DNA of 64,000 bases from Polaribacter sargassicola (GTDB taxonomy: Bacteria; Bacteroidota; Bacteroidia; Flavobacteriales; Flavobacteriaceae). The position numbers were made by a program, and so were the translations under genes. The stretch lies in assembly GCF_021991835.1 (NCBI RefSeq), contig NZ_JAHDAU010000004.1, positions 1 through 64,000 of the forward strand. The letters run 5' to 3'. The notes beneath the pieces were generated by a model, which saw nothing but the letters and a program-made list of their open reading frames with translations, did not search any database and had not been told where the DNA came from. The first letter of the stretch is position 1; each line of letters starts with the position of its first letter. Below, one piece after another: positions 25,758-35,409 of the stretch.

Positions 25758-27257
25758 TTAATCTTTTATCAACCGAAAAATAAAAACGTTTTTAACCGTT
25801 TCTTTATTTCTAAAAATTGGTATGGTTTCTATTAAATTAAATTGATTGTATTTATCGTCATAAATTTCTTTTGGATTTTTATAATTTCTACTATCAGTAA
25901 TATACAGAACTTCATTATTTATTAAAGGTGGATTTTTTTTATTAATCCAAAAATATTTATGAATTTTTGGCAACTCTCCTACTCCATAAACCAACATATT
26001 ATTGGGTCTTGCAAAATAATAATCTATATGTGCTGCAGGATACCAATTATCAGAAATTATTGGCAAACTGGTTAATTTATTTTCTTGTAAAACTTCTGTT
26101 ACTTTTTTAGCCGCTTGTTGCCAACCGTACAAATCCATCAATGCATCTTTTCTACCTAAAGTTTCTTTTGTTTTTGATGGTTTAAATGGCAAAATCCATC
26201 CATTATTAATTTCTAAAGTGATAAAACTTAGCAGAATTACAAGAAAAGTAAAACCTCTTATTAGGTTTCTTTTGATATTTTTTTTTGATGAAACATACAT
26301 CGCTAATAAAGGTAGCAGCGTTATGTAAGAAACACCAGACCAATGTGGCAGCGTATCTCTAGAAAAAGATAAATAAACAGTTGTTGCTATTAGCGGAATT
26401 GTAAACAACAAAAAGAAATATATTTTTTGCTGATCAAAAAGAAACTTTTTCTTGATTATAGCAACCATCATTAAAATGATAGCCACAAAAATATATGGAT
26501 TGTTATAAACAATTTGTCCTACAATTTCTCTTAGAAAAGAATCTTTATTAAAATGCAAACTAAATAAAGAAACTCTATTATTATGGAATTTATAGCTAAT
26601 AAAATCGTTTTGATAATTCCAATAATAAATAATTGCAACTGCTAAAATCGGAAAAATAAAAGCAACATAAAACTGCCATTTTTTCAACCATTTTCTATTA
26701 AAAAGTATTACATACAAACCAACACCAAACAATAAATACACCGCTTGATATTTAGAATAAATAGCCAAACCAATACATAAAAATCCTAAGAATAATTTTA
26801 GTAAATTTTCTCTTTTAGGTTGATAAGGAATTACTTGCATTAAAAAATAAAAAGCCAACAACCAAAACAGAACCATAGGCGCATCTGGCAAAATAAAAGT
26901 TCCAGAAATAATTAACCCATAAATACTAATGTTGTAAAGCAATACACTTATAAAACCAACAAAATCGTCTTTTAAATATTTTCCTATTAAAAAAACAATA
27001 TACATGGCAATACTTGTAGGTAAAATTGAAGCTAATCGTATGGTTAGTTCAGAATCGAAATACAAATTTGCAGTAAAAAACTGAATGAAAAACCCAACCA
27101 TTGCTGGATGATCAAAATGACTAATATCTGGGTATTTGGCATACAACCAATAATAAACCTCATCATTACCAAACTCTAATTGGCTTGCCCAAAAAAGTCT
27201 AAAAACAGTACTTATTATGATTAAAACAAAAACTGATTTTTTATACGATAACTGCAT
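25758..27257 (-). CDS. GT39-like membrane glycosyltransferase
   Basis: 499 aa with about ten membrane helices. GNDEVYYWLYAKYPDISHFDHP near residue 30 is the periplasmic acidic motif of ArnT/PMT-type enzymes. A soluble tail begins near 375. Its ATG overlaps the stop of the PAP2 phosphatase by one base (TAATG). That pairing makes sense: the phosphatase can recycle undecaprenyl or other lipid phosphates left by glycosyl transfer. The acceptor is unknown. Confidence 0.88.
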   Translation of the reverse strand: MQLSYKKSVFVLIIISTVFRLFWASQLEFGNDEVYYWLYAKYPDISHFDHPAMVGFFIQFFTANLYFDSELTIRLASILPTSIAMYIVFLIGKYLKDDFVGFISVLLYNISIYGLIISGTFILPDAPMVLFWLLAFYFLMQVIPYQPKRENLLKLFLGFLCIGLAIYSKYQAVYLLFGVGLYVILFNRKWLKKWQFYVAFIFPILAVAIIYYWNYQNDFISYKFHNNRVSLFSLHFNKDSFLREIVGQIVYNNPYIFVAIILMMVAIIKKKFLFDQQKIYFFLLFTIPLIATTVYLSFSRDTLPHWSGVSYITLLPLLAMYVSSKKNIKRNLIRGFTFLVILLSFITLEINNGWILPFKPSKTKETLGRKDALMDLYGWQQAAKKVTEVLQENKLTSLPIISDNWYPAAHIDYYFARPNNMLVYGVGELPKIHKYFWINKKNPPLINNEVLYITDSRNYKNPKEIYDDKYNQFNLIETIPIFRNKETVKNVFIFRLIKD

Positions 27258-27958
27258 TAATAAATACTTTTAGGCTTGCTAAAAATAGCCATACTTGTAA
27301 TACCTATTAAAATACCAATAAAAGAACCTACAAAAATATCTACCAAAAAATGTTGAGATAAATACACTCTAGAAAATCCGGCAATAATTGCTAAAGAAAT
27401 CCACAAATATTGCGACTTACATTTGGCAAAATACAAACACAAAATAGTAAAAATAGCAAAAGCGGTTGTTGTATGTCCAGACGGAAAAGAGTTCATCATT
27501 GCTATTTTTACTCCGTCTATTAAATGTAAATTTTCTTCACCTAAAGCAGCTGCAGGTCTTAATGTTCCTTTAAAAAGGATTTTTTTGAATAGATGAGTTA
27601 TCAACAAAGTTAAAACACCACTTACTAGAAACACGTAAGTCATTTTTCTTTTAATAAAAAAGAACGCAACTCCTAAAATTGCAAAAATTACTCCATCACC
27701 TAAAAAAGTACTGTATTTAAAAAGAACATCAAAAAAAGAAGAATGAAACTGATTTATTTTTAAATGCAATGTAGATTTATTAAAAAACATAATAAAAGCT
27801 AAGGATACTAAAAAAAACAAGCTGTAAATAATTATAATTTCTTGCTTTATATCTGACAAAATTAAGAATAGATTATCTTTAATTTTTAAAAGTTTTTTAG
27901 ACGATTTGTTACTAGATTTTTTACTTAATCGTCTGTTTAAAAGTATTACTTGTTGCAT
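27257..27958 (-). CDS. PAP2-family membrane phosphatase
   Basis: 233 aa with five or six membrane segments. The three PAP2 signatures are present: KKILFKGTLRP near residue 110, PSGHTTTAF near 143, and SRVYLSQHFLVD near 188. It dephosphorylates lipid phosphates such as undecaprenyl pyrophosphate or phosphatidate. First gene of a two-gene operon with the GT39 protein. The Lys/Ser-rich N-terminus of about 35 residues is cytoplasmic. Confidence 0.92.
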   Translation of the reverse strand: MQQVILLNRRLSKKSSNKSSKKLLKIKDNLFLILSDIKQEIIIIYSLFFLVSLAFIMFFNKSTLHLKINQFHSSFFDVLFKYSTFLGDGVIFAILGVAFFFIKRKMTYVFLVSGVLTLLITHLFKKILFKGTLRPAAALGEENLHLIDGVKIAMMNSFPSGHTTTAFAIFTILCLYFAKCKSQYLWISLAIIAGFSRVYLSQHFLVDIFVGSFIGILIGITSMAIFSKPKSIY

Positions 27959-28121
27959 TTTGTATTGGTTAAGTTATAACCTAAAACTATTTTACCTATA
28001 TAATAGTAACATTAAAACACCTTTAAGTCTATATAAATAATTAGAATACAATTAATTGAAAAACAATGTTTTCTTAATTTTAACAAGAGAAAACTTAATA
28101 TAAAAAAAACTAAACTTTTGG

Positions 28122-28151
28122 TTTGCAAATAAAAAAAATAGCATAAATTTG
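28122..28151 (+). promoter_or_regulatory. rplS promoter
   Basis: TTTG at 28122-28125, an 18-bp spacer and TAAATTTG at 28144-28151 fit the Bacteroidota -33/-7 promoter closely. The transcript would have a leader of about 65 nt. That leader holds a small hairpin at 28190-28208 (TTAGTTT/AAACTAA around ACAAC) shortly before the rplS start. Confidence 0.65.
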
Positions 28152-28222
28152 CAACCGCTAAATTAACCTCTGACGAAGAAATCGTGAATGTTAGTTTACA
28201 ACAAACTAATAATTTATAAGAT

Positions 28223-28573
28223 ATGGAATCTTTAGTAAAATTTGTACAAGACGAATTTGTAACAAAAAAAGAATTTGCAGAATTTGCAGCAGGTGATACA
28301 ATTACTGTGTATTACGAAATTAAAGAAGGAAACAAAACTCGTACTCAGTTCTTTAGAGGTGTTGTTATTCAAAAAAGAGGTGCAGGAACTTCAGAAACTT
28401 TTACAATCAGAAAAATGTCTGGTACTGTAGGTGTAGAAAGAATTTTCCCTATAAACTTACCTTCTATTCAAAAAATTGAAGTTAACAAAAGAGGTAAAGT
28501 ACGTAGAGCTCGTATTTTCTACTTTAGAGGTCTTACTGGTAAAAAAGCTAGAATTACTGAAAAAAGAAGATAA
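28223..28573 (+). CDS. rplS: 50S ribosomal protein L19
   Basis: 116 aa, the normal length for bL19. Recognisable parts are FAAGDTITVYYEIKEGNKTR near 23, FRGVVIQKRGAG near 44, GVERIFPINLPSI near 70, and a basic C-terminus with RAKIFYFRG-like and GKKARI segments. It sits at the 30S-50S interface. It has its own promoter and a strong terminator, so it is transcribed alone. Confidence 0.98.
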   Translation: MESLVKFVQDEFVTKKEFAEFAAGDTITVYYEIKEGNKTRTQFFRGVVIQKRGAGTSETFTIRKMSGTVGVERIFPINLPSIQKIEVNKRGKVRRARIFYFRGLTGKKARITEKRR

Positions 28574-28596
28574 TATCTTTTATTCTAAAATATTAA

Positions 28597-28628
28597 AAAG
28601 GCGTTGTAAAATTTACAACGCCTTTTTT
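28597..28628 (+). terminator. Rho-independent terminator after rplS
   Basis: GC-rich stem AAGGCGTTGTAAA/TTTACAACGCCTT with a minimal loop, then a run of T. Confidence 0.92.
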
Positions 28629-28839
28629 AGTATAAAATACACAATAACAGATTATATCATCTTTATATTTCATTTTATCAAAAAAAACGTCTCACTTTCT
28701 CTTAAAAATTTATTTTTTACAACTAAAAAAATAGTTTTAATTGTTTTTTACAGTGTTTAAAAATTAATATTTTTCTATTAATTCTCATAATTTTATCATA
28801 ATTCAAACAAAAAGAGCACTTTAACTATTCTTTTTTTCT

Positions 28840-28847
28840 TAGCTTTG
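28840..28847 (+). promoter_or_regulatory. -7 element TAGCTTTG for efflux operon
   Basis: An exact TAnnTTTG match 26 nt before the ATG at 28874. No clear TTG at -33. Confidence 0.45.
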
Positions 28848-28873
28848 GTATAAACCACCTAAACTAAAAGCTA

Positions 28874-30124
28874 ATGTCTAAGAAAAAAATTGCTCTATTT
28901 TCAATTATTGCCATAATTGGAATCTACTTAACTTATAATTATTTTTCCATCGCTTCAAACGATGAAACCTATTTAACTGCAAAAGTTACAAAAGGAACCT
29001 TTATAAATGAAGTTTTTATTTCTGGAGAAGCACAATCTACAAGTTCTATACAAATTAATGGCCCTAGTAATGCAATGAGGTTTGGTTTGTATAGTATAAA
29101 GATTCAAGATTTAGTACCCGAAGGTACCGTTATAAAAAAAGGTGATTATATAGGTAAACTTGATGTTTCTGAACTTAATGGTAAAATTTTAGATGCTCAA
29201 TTAAATTTAGAAAAAGCAGAATCTAAATACACACAACAGCAATTAGATACTACTCTTAGCTTAAAACAAGAACGTAACTCTATTAAAGATTTATTATTTG
29301 ATATTGAAGAAAATAAATTAGAGTTTAAACAATCTCAATACGAAGCCCCTGGAATAATTAGACAGTTAGAAATTAAAATTGAAAAGTTAGAAAGAGATTT
29401 AAAAGAAAAAACAGAAGATTATTCTATCAAAAAAAATCAGGCAAATGCAAAAATGATTGAAGTTGGTACAGAAGTATCTAAAATAAAAAAACAAATAACA
29501 GATTTATTAGACCTTCAGAAAAATTTTACCATCCATTCAAAAGATGAAGGTATGGTAACTTATGTGAAAGAATGGAATGGAGTCAAGAAAAAAGTAGGTT
29601 CTACCATTTCTCCTTGGGAACCCGCAATTGCAAGTTTACCAGATTTAACCAAAATGGAATCGAAAACTTATAGCAACGAAGTTGATATTAGAAAAATTAA
29701 TAAAGGCTTAACCGTTAAAGTTGGGTTTGATGCTTTTCCTGAAATTGAAATAGACGGTGTTGTAACAGAGGTTGCTAATGTAGGAGAAACAAGAGCCGGA
29801 TCTGATATTAAACTTTTTCAAGTTTTGATAAAGCTTAATGGTACCAATAAAAATATTAGGCCTGGTATGACAACTGCTAATAGAATACTCATAAAAAAAG
29901 TTGATAATGTTTTAATGATGCCTTTAGAAGCCATTTTTTCAAAAGATTCAATTAGTTATGCTTATGTAAAATCTGGTTTATCTATAGAAAAAAAACAAGT
30001 TGACCTTGGACTGTCTAATAACGAAACAATTATTATTAATAAAGGATTAAAAGAAAATGATTTGGTTTTTTTAAATAAGCCAGAAAATTTAGAAGATAAA
30101 AGTATAATACCTTTAGAAAAATGA
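28874..30124 (+). CDS. HlyD-family periplasmic adaptor subunit
   Basis: 416 aa. A signal anchor covers residues about 5-24. Next is a split biotinyl-lipoyl domain with GTFINEVFISGEAQ near 42 and VPEGTVIKKGDYIGKLD near 80. A long coiled coil spans about 105-205, rich in Lys/Glu/Gln. A beta-barrel and membrane-proximal domain follow (VEIDIRKI near 271). It bridges an inner-membrane transporter to TolC. It overlaps the permease gene by 4 bp. Confidence 0.92.
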   Translation: MSKKKIALFSIIAIIGIYLTYNYFSIASNDETYLTAKVTKGTFINEVFISGEAQSTSSIQINGPSNAMRFGLYSIKIQDLVPEGTVIKKGDYIGKLDVSELNGKILDAQLNLEKAESKYTQQQLDTTLSLKQERNSIKDLLFDIEENKLEFKQSQYEAPGIIRQLEIKIEKLERDLKEKTEDYSIKKNQANAKMIEVGTEVSKIKKQITDLLDLQKNFTIHSKDEGMVTYVKEWNGVKKKVGSTISPWEPAIASLPDLTKMESKTYSNEVDIRKINKGLTVKVGFDAFPEIEIDGVVTEVANVGETRAGSDIKLFQVLIKLNGTNKNIRPGMTTANRILIKKVDNVLMMPLEAIFSKDSISYAYVKSGLSIEKKQVDLGLSNNETIIINKGLKENDLVFLNKPENLEDKSIIPLEK

Positions 30125-31476
30125 TAATTGATAAAATACTTTTAGAAAAACTAAAATCTAACTTTCAAGAAGCTTTTTGGTTTATTAAAACAAACAAAGT
30201 ACGTACATTTTTAACAGCATTAGGTATTATTTTTGGTGTTGCTTCTGTAATTACAATGTTAGCAATAGGTAACGGAGCTGAAAAAGAAATACTATCTCAG
30301 TTAGAATTAGTTGGTGTAAACAACATTGTAGTTACCCCAATACCTGATGAAAAAAATGATAATCTTAGTGAAGACGAAGAAGAATCTAACAAAACAGAAA
30401 GTAAACGATTCTCTAAAGGTTTAGATTTATTAGACGTTAAAAATATAAAAAATCAAATTCCGAGTGTTAAAATTGTTAGTCCAGAAATTATATTAAACAC
30501 TTATGTAATTAATAATGGAAGACAGCATTCTGTAAAATTAATAGGGATTACAAATGATTTTTTAACAACATCAAACATTCACTTAGAAAAAGGAAAAATA
30601 TTTTCTAACTATCAAATAAAAAATGCCTTACCAGTATGTATTGTAGGTAAAAAGGTTGAAAAAAAATTATTTACTGGAGAAAGTGCTATTGGTAAACAAG
30701 TAAAGGTAAAAGATGTATGGTTACAAGTTATTGGTGTTATAGAAGAAAAATTAATATCAGATAAAGCGCAAGAAAACTTAGGTATTAGAGATTTAAATGA
30801 AGATATTTATATACCAACAAATACTTTTTTAGTTAGATACAAGGATAGAAAAATAATTGTAGATGATGTAAATGTTAAAAACACAAACAATAACGGACCT
30901 AAGAAGAAAAATTATAGAGGTAATTATCATCAAGTTGATAAATTAACTATTCAAGTTTTTAATTCTGATGAATTAAAAGCAACCGCAGAAGTTTTAAGTA
31001 AAATGTTAGTTCGTAGACATAATGATATCTTAGACTTTGAAATTAGTATACCTATTCAATTATTAAAACAACAACAAAAAACCAAGCAAATTTTTAATAT
31101 AGTATTAAGCATTATTGCAGGAATTTCTTTACTAATTGGAGGAATTGGAATTATGAATATTATGCTTGCTTCTGTACTAGAAAGAACCAAAGAAATAGGA
31201 ATAATTCGTGCTATTGGCGCAACAGAAGAAGATGTTATTTTACAATTCTTATCAGAATCGGTGCTTATAAGTGTTGGTGGCGGAATTATAGGAATCATTT
31301 TAGGCGTTATTGGAGCTTACGTTATAGAGATATTTTCTGGTATAGAAACTATTTTATCACTAAGTTCTATTTTAACTTCTTTTTTTATTGCCGTTATGGT
31401 AGGGCTTACTTTTGGTATTTTTCCTGCTAAATCTGCTGCTAGAAAAAGACCTATAGAAGCCTTAAGATCAGAATAA
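30121..31476 (+). CDS. MacB-like ABC transporter permease
   Basis: 451 aa with MacB/FtsX topology. TM1 lies in KVRTFLTALGIIFGVASVITML near residue 22. A large periplasmic MacB_PCD domain covers about 50-310. Three C-terminal helices start at SIIAGISLLIGGIGIMNIMLAS near 327. The cytoplasmic segment RTKEIGIIRAIGATEEDV near 356 contacts the ATPase. No nucleotide-binding domain is fused and no ATPase gene lies in the operon, so it must borrow one encoded elsewhere. Confidence 0.92.
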   Translation: MIIDKILLEKLKSNFQEAFWFIKTNKVRTFLTALGIIFGVASVITMLAIGNGAEKEILSQLELVGVNNIVVTPIPDEKNDNLSEDEEESNKTESKRFSKGLDLLDVKNIKNQIPSVKIVSPEIILNTYVINNGRQHSVKLIGITNDFLTTSNIHLEKGKIFSNYQIKNALPVCIVGKKVEKKLFTGESAIGKQVKVKDVWLQVIGVIEEKLISDKAQENLGIRDLNEDIYIPTNTFLVRYKDRKIIVDDVNVKNTNNNGPKKKNYRGNYHQVDKLTIQVFNSDELKATAEVLSKMLVRRHNDILDFEISIPIQLLKQQQKTKQIFNIVLSIIAGISLLIGGIGIMNIMLASVLERTKEIGIIRAIGATEEDVILQFLSESVLISVGGGIIGIILGVIGAYVIEIFSGIETILSLSSILTSFFIAVMVGLTFGIFPAKSAARKRPIEALRSE

Positions 31477-31511
31477 AAATGAAAAATTGTTGTAAAATAA
31501 CCTATTTAAAA

Positions 31512-32969
31512 ATGAAAAAGATACTTATCCTATTTGCTTTATTATTATCATATTCTACTTTTAGTCAAAGACAAATTACTCTAAAAGAAGCCATTAATAT
31601 TGCACAAAAAAACTCTCCAGATTATCAAACGATATTAAATCAGAATCAATCAAGTTACTGGAGGTTTAAAAATTATGAAGCTAGTTTTTTACCTCAATTA
31701 AGGTTAGACGCAACAATACCACAATATTTAAATTCTGTAAACAGAATTACAAATGATAGTGGACAAGATATTTTTGTAAGATCTAATCAATCTAGATTAG
31801 AAGGTAATCTTTCCTTAAATCAAAATATTGCATTAACCGGAGGTACAATTTCTTTTAGCTCTCAATTAGAAAGAGTTGATGTTTACGGAGATATTAATTC
31901 AACTGGTTTTGCACTTACTCCTTTTTCTATAAATTATAGTCAAAACTCTCTTTTCTACAATCAATTTAAATGGGATAAAAAAATTGAGCCAATGCTTTAT
32001 GAAGAAGCTAAAAGAGAATTAATAGAAAATATGGAACAAATATCTTTAAACACAGCTACAAGATATTTTGCGTTATTAAAAGCACAAGTTCAAACCAGAA
32101 TCGCAATTTCAAATTTATCAAACCAAGATACATTATTTAAAATATCTAAAGGAAGATTTAAAATGGGAAAAATTGCAGAAAATGATTTATTACAAATAGA
32201 ACTTTCTGTTTTAAACTCTAAAAATGAATTAACCACAAACGAAATTAACTTAAAAAAGACCTCACAAAATTTATCTAGATACCTATCTATAGATACAGAA
32301 AACTTTTTACTAAGTATACCAAAAGAACTATCAACATTTACAGTTACAGTAAAAAAAGCTTTAGAAGAAGCTAAAGAAAATAGAAAAGCAGTTATAGAGT
32401 TTAGGCGAAAAAGATTAGAAGCAGAAAGAAATGTTGCAGAAGTAAAAGGTAATAATAGAATACAATTAAGTTTAAACGCAAACTTTGGTGTATCTCAACA
32501 AGGTAATGTTTTTAATGAATTATTTAAAAACTACAACCAGCAACAATATGTAACATTATCTTTAGGAATTCCTATCTTAGATTGGGGAGTTTCTAAATCT
32601 AGAAGAAAGTTGGTAGAAGCAAATAAAGATTTAATAAACACAAATATAGAACAAGACAAACAAGAATTTGAACAAGAAATATATTTACATGTATTAAATT
32701 GGCAAAATCAACGTAATTTTTTAGAAACTGCTGAAAAAGCACAAGAAATTGCTATTAGAAGGTACGATATCACTAAAAAGAGATTTGTTCTAGGTAAAAT
32801 TACAATAACAGATTTAAATTTAGCACTTCAAGAAAAAGATAAATCTGTTTTACAATATTTAAATTCTCTAGAAAAATTTTGGTTAGATTATTATACTTTA
32901 AGAAAACTTACACTTTACGATTTTATAAAAAATAAAAAAATTGAAGTAGAAGATATTATTTATAATTAA
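31512..32969 (+). CDS. TolC-family outer-membrane efflux protein
   Basis: 485 aa from the Met at 31512, which begins a normal signal peptide (MKKILILFALLLSYSTFSQ). The ATG at 31479, just after the permease stop, would add 11 residues that spoil the signal. Two OEP repeats of long helices (about 30-230 and 270-470) form the channel. KFVLGKITITDLNLALQEKD-type residues near 430 are typical. It completes the tripartite HlyD-permease-TolC exporter. Confidence 0.9.
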   Translation: MKKILILFALLLSYSTFSQRQITLKEAINIAQKNSPDYQTILNQNQSSYWRFKNYEASFLPQLRLDATIPQYLNSVNRITNDSGQDIFVRSNQSRLEGNLSLNQNIALTGGTISFSSQLERVDVYGDINSTGFALTPFSINYSQNSLFYNQFKWDKKIEPMLYEEAKRELIENMEQISLNTATRYFALLKAQVQTRIAISNLSNQDTLFKISKGRFKMGKIAENDLLQIELSVLNSKNELTTNEINLKKTSQNLSRYLSIDTENFLLSIPKELSTFTVTVKKALEEAKENRKAVIEFRRKRLEAERNVAEVKGNNRIQLSLNANFGVSQQGNVFNELFKNYNQQQYVTLSLGIPILDWGVSKSRRKLVEANKDLINTNIEQDKQEFEQEIYLHVLNWQNQRNFLETAEKAQEIAIRRYDITKKRFVLGKITITDLNLALQEKDKSVLQYLNSLEKFWLDYYTLRKLTLYDFIKNKKIEVEDIIYN

Positions 32970-32975
32970 ATAATG

Positions 32976-32983
32976 TATTTTTG
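32976..32983 (+). promoter_or_regulatory. -7 element TATTTTTG before TonB receptor
   Basis: An exact TAnnTTTG match 30 nt before the ATG at 33014 and only 6 nt after the TolC stop. The receptor may therefore be transcribed apart from the exporter. Confidence 0.45.
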
Positions 32984-33013
32984 TTTATTATATTTAAATA
33001 TAAATTAAACAAA

Positions 33014-35392
33014 ATGATTAAGGAAAAATATTTTCTTTTTTTTGCATTCATATTCTCCATTACTATTTTCAGTCAAAATAAACATACCATTAGCGGTACT
33101 GTTTATGATGATAAAAGTAATGAGACATTAATAGGAGTTTCTATTTTTTTCCCTGAAGTTAATACGGGTACAACCACTAATGAATATGGTTTTTACTCAG
33201 TTACTTTGCCAGAAGGAACATACAAAATGCAAATAAGTTATTTAGGATATTCTACAATAGTAGAAACTATAAACCTTAATAATAAAATTACTCAAAATTT
33301 TAAATTAAAAGAAGAAACAGAAAGTTTAGAAGAAATAGTTATAGAAGGTAATGTAGAAAAACTAAATGTTAGAACACCTCAAATGAGTGTTAACAAACTT
33401 ACATCTGCAACTATTAAAGAAATTCCTGTTGTTCTTGGGGAAGCAGATATTATTAAATCACTAATCCTATTACCAGGTGTAACAAGTGCTGGTGAAGGCG
33501 CTTCTGGTTTTAACGTTAGAGGTGGTGCAGCAGATCAAAATTTAATTTTATTAGATGAAGCAACCGTATTTAACTCATCTCACTTATTTGGTTTTTTCTC
33601 AGTATTTAATCCAGATGTTATTAAAGATGTAAAATTGTATAAAGGCGGAATTCCTGCTAAATATGGCGGAAGATTATCTTCTGTTTTAGACATCTATCAA
33701 AAAGAAGGAAATAGTAAAGATTTTAAAGTTACTGGTGGTGTAGGGTTGGTTTCATCAAGATTATTAATTGAAGGTCCAATAAAAAAAGAAAAAATATCAT
33801 TTCTAGTTGGTGGTAGATCTTCTTATGCACATTTATTTTTACCTCTTTTTGATAACGATAACAAGGCCTATTTTTATGATTTAAACACAAAATTAAATTA
33901 TAGAATAAATGATAAAAACAACCTGTTTTTCTCTGGCTATTTTGGTAAAGATGTTTTTGGTATTAATGAAAGTTTTGTAAACGAATACGGAAATAAAGTA
34001 GGTAACTTACGATGGAATCATCTTTTTTCAGACAAGTTATTCTCTAACTTATCTCTTATTTATTCTGATTATTTTTATGGTTTAACCCTAGATTTTATTG
34101 GTTTTAAATGGGATTCTGGTATTACAAACTATAATATTAAATACGATTTTAAACACTACATTAATAATAACTTTAAACTTAGTTACGGAATTAATGATAT
34201 TTATAGCAAATTTAATCCTGGAGAAATTGAACCAAATAGAGACGATTCTGGTATTGTTGCCAATAAACTAATTGATAAATATGCCAATGAATTTGCGGCT
34301 TACATAGATGCAGAGCATAAAATAAATGATAAATTAAGATTGCAATACGGAATTCGTTTTAGTAATTTTACAAGATTAGGGCAAGATGAATTAAATATTT
34401 ATGCAAATGATGAAGCTGTAATTTACAATAGCGAATTTAAAAAATATGAATCTGCAGATGCTATTGGTACAGAAACTTTTAAAAGAAGCGATGTTATAAG
34501 TAGTTTTAATAATTTAGAGCCAAGAGCTTCAATATCTTACACAATAAACGATTATACTTCTATAAAAGCGAGCTATAATAAAATGGCTCAATATTTACAC
34601 TTATTATCTAACACCTCATCTCCTACTCCTTTAGATGTTTGGACTCCTAGTGGTAAATACATAAAACCTCAACTACTAGATCAATATGCTATTGGTTATT
34701 TTAAATCTTTAAAAGAAGGAGATTATACCATAGAAACAGAAGCTTTTTATAAAGACATTCAAAATAGAATAGATTATATAAACGGAGCTAATTTAGTTGC
34801 TAATGATGAAATAGAAACCGTTATTTTAAACGGACAAGCAAGAGCTTATGGTTTAGAATTGTTAATTAAAAAAAACGAAGGAAGATTTAAAGGATGGTTT
34901 TCTTATACGCTATCAAAATCAGAACAATTAACAAAAGGTAGAACCGCTATTGAACCTGGTATAAACGGAGGACAATGGTATAATACTCCGTATGACAAAA
35001 CACATGATTTTTCTATAAACGGAAGTTTTGATTTTAATGATAAATGGAAATTTAATGCCAACTTTGTATTCCAAACTGGTCAACCTACTAACTACCCTGT
35101 TGGTCAATATGAAATACAAGGCCTTAATGTACCAATTTATGATGATAATAGAAGAAATGCAGATAGATTACCCGCATATCATCGACTAGATATTTCTGCC
35201 ACATTAACACCAGAAAAAAATAAAAATAGAAAATGGCAAGGAGAATGGGTTTTTGGTTTTTACAACCTTTACGGCAGACAAAATGCTGCTTCTATCAGTT
35301 TTACTCAAAATAGCGAAACTTACAGAAATGAAGCCATACAAACCTCTATTTTTGGTTTAGTACCATCGGTTACTTATAATTTTAACTTTTAA
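33014..35392 (+). CDS. TonB-dependent receptor with carboxypeptidase-like domain
   Basis: 792 aa from the Met at 33014, which gives a good signal peptide ending FSITIFSQ. A CarboxypepD_reg-like beta sandwich covers about 22-105 (SGTVYDDKSNETLIGVSI, ISYLGY). The plug is about 115-225, with LPGVTSAGEGASGFNVRGGAADQNLILLDEA-type sequence. A 22-strand barrel ends in Phe (TYNFNF). The TonB box is not distinct. It pairs with the DUF4249 lipoprotein downstream, a frequent pair in this phylum. Ligand unknown. Confidence 0.92.
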   Translation: MIKEKYFLFFAFIFSITIFSQNKHTISGTVYDDKSNETLIGVSIFFPEVNTGTTTNEYGFYSVTLPEGTYKMQISYLGYSTIVETINLNNKITQNFKLKEETESLEEIVIEGNVEKLNVRTPQMSVNKLTSATIKEIPVVLGEADIIKSLILLPGVTSAGEGASGFNVRGGAADQNLILLDEATVFNSSHLFGFFSVFNPDVIKDVKLYKGGIPAKYGGRLSSVLDIYQKEGNSKDFKVTGGVGLVSSRLLIEGPIKKEKISFLVGGRSSYAHLFLPLFDNDNKAYFYDLNTKLNYRINDKNNLFFSGYFGKDVFGINESFVNEYGNKVGNLRWNHLFSDKLFSNLSLIYSDYFYGLTLDFIGFKWDSGITNYNIKYDFKHYINNNFKLSYGINDIYSKFNPGEIEPNRDDSGIVANKLIDKYANEFAAYIDAEHKINDKLRLQYGIRFSNFTRLGQDELNIYANDEAVIYNSEFKKYESADAIGTETFKRSDVISSFNNLEPRASISYTINDYTSIKASYNKMAQYLHLLSNTSSPTPLDVWTPSGKYIKPQLLDQYAIGYFKSLKEGDYTIETEAFYKDIQNRIDYINGANLVANDEIETVILNGQARAYGLELLIKKNEGRFKGWFSYTLSKSEQLTKGRTAIEPGINGGQWYNTPYDKTHDFSINGSFDFNDKWKFNANFVFQTGQPTNYPVGQYEIQGLNVPIYDDNRRNADRLPAYHRLDISATLTPEKNKNRKWQGEWVFGFYNLYGRQNAASISFTQNSETYRNEAIQTSIFGLVPSVTYNFNF

Positions 35393-35409
35393 TCTCTATT
35401 ATTAATCAG

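Noticed and set aside
31479..31511. Upstream ATG for the TolC protein
   Set aside because: It adds 11 residues with two Cys before an otherwise normal signal peptide; the ATG at 31512 fits better.
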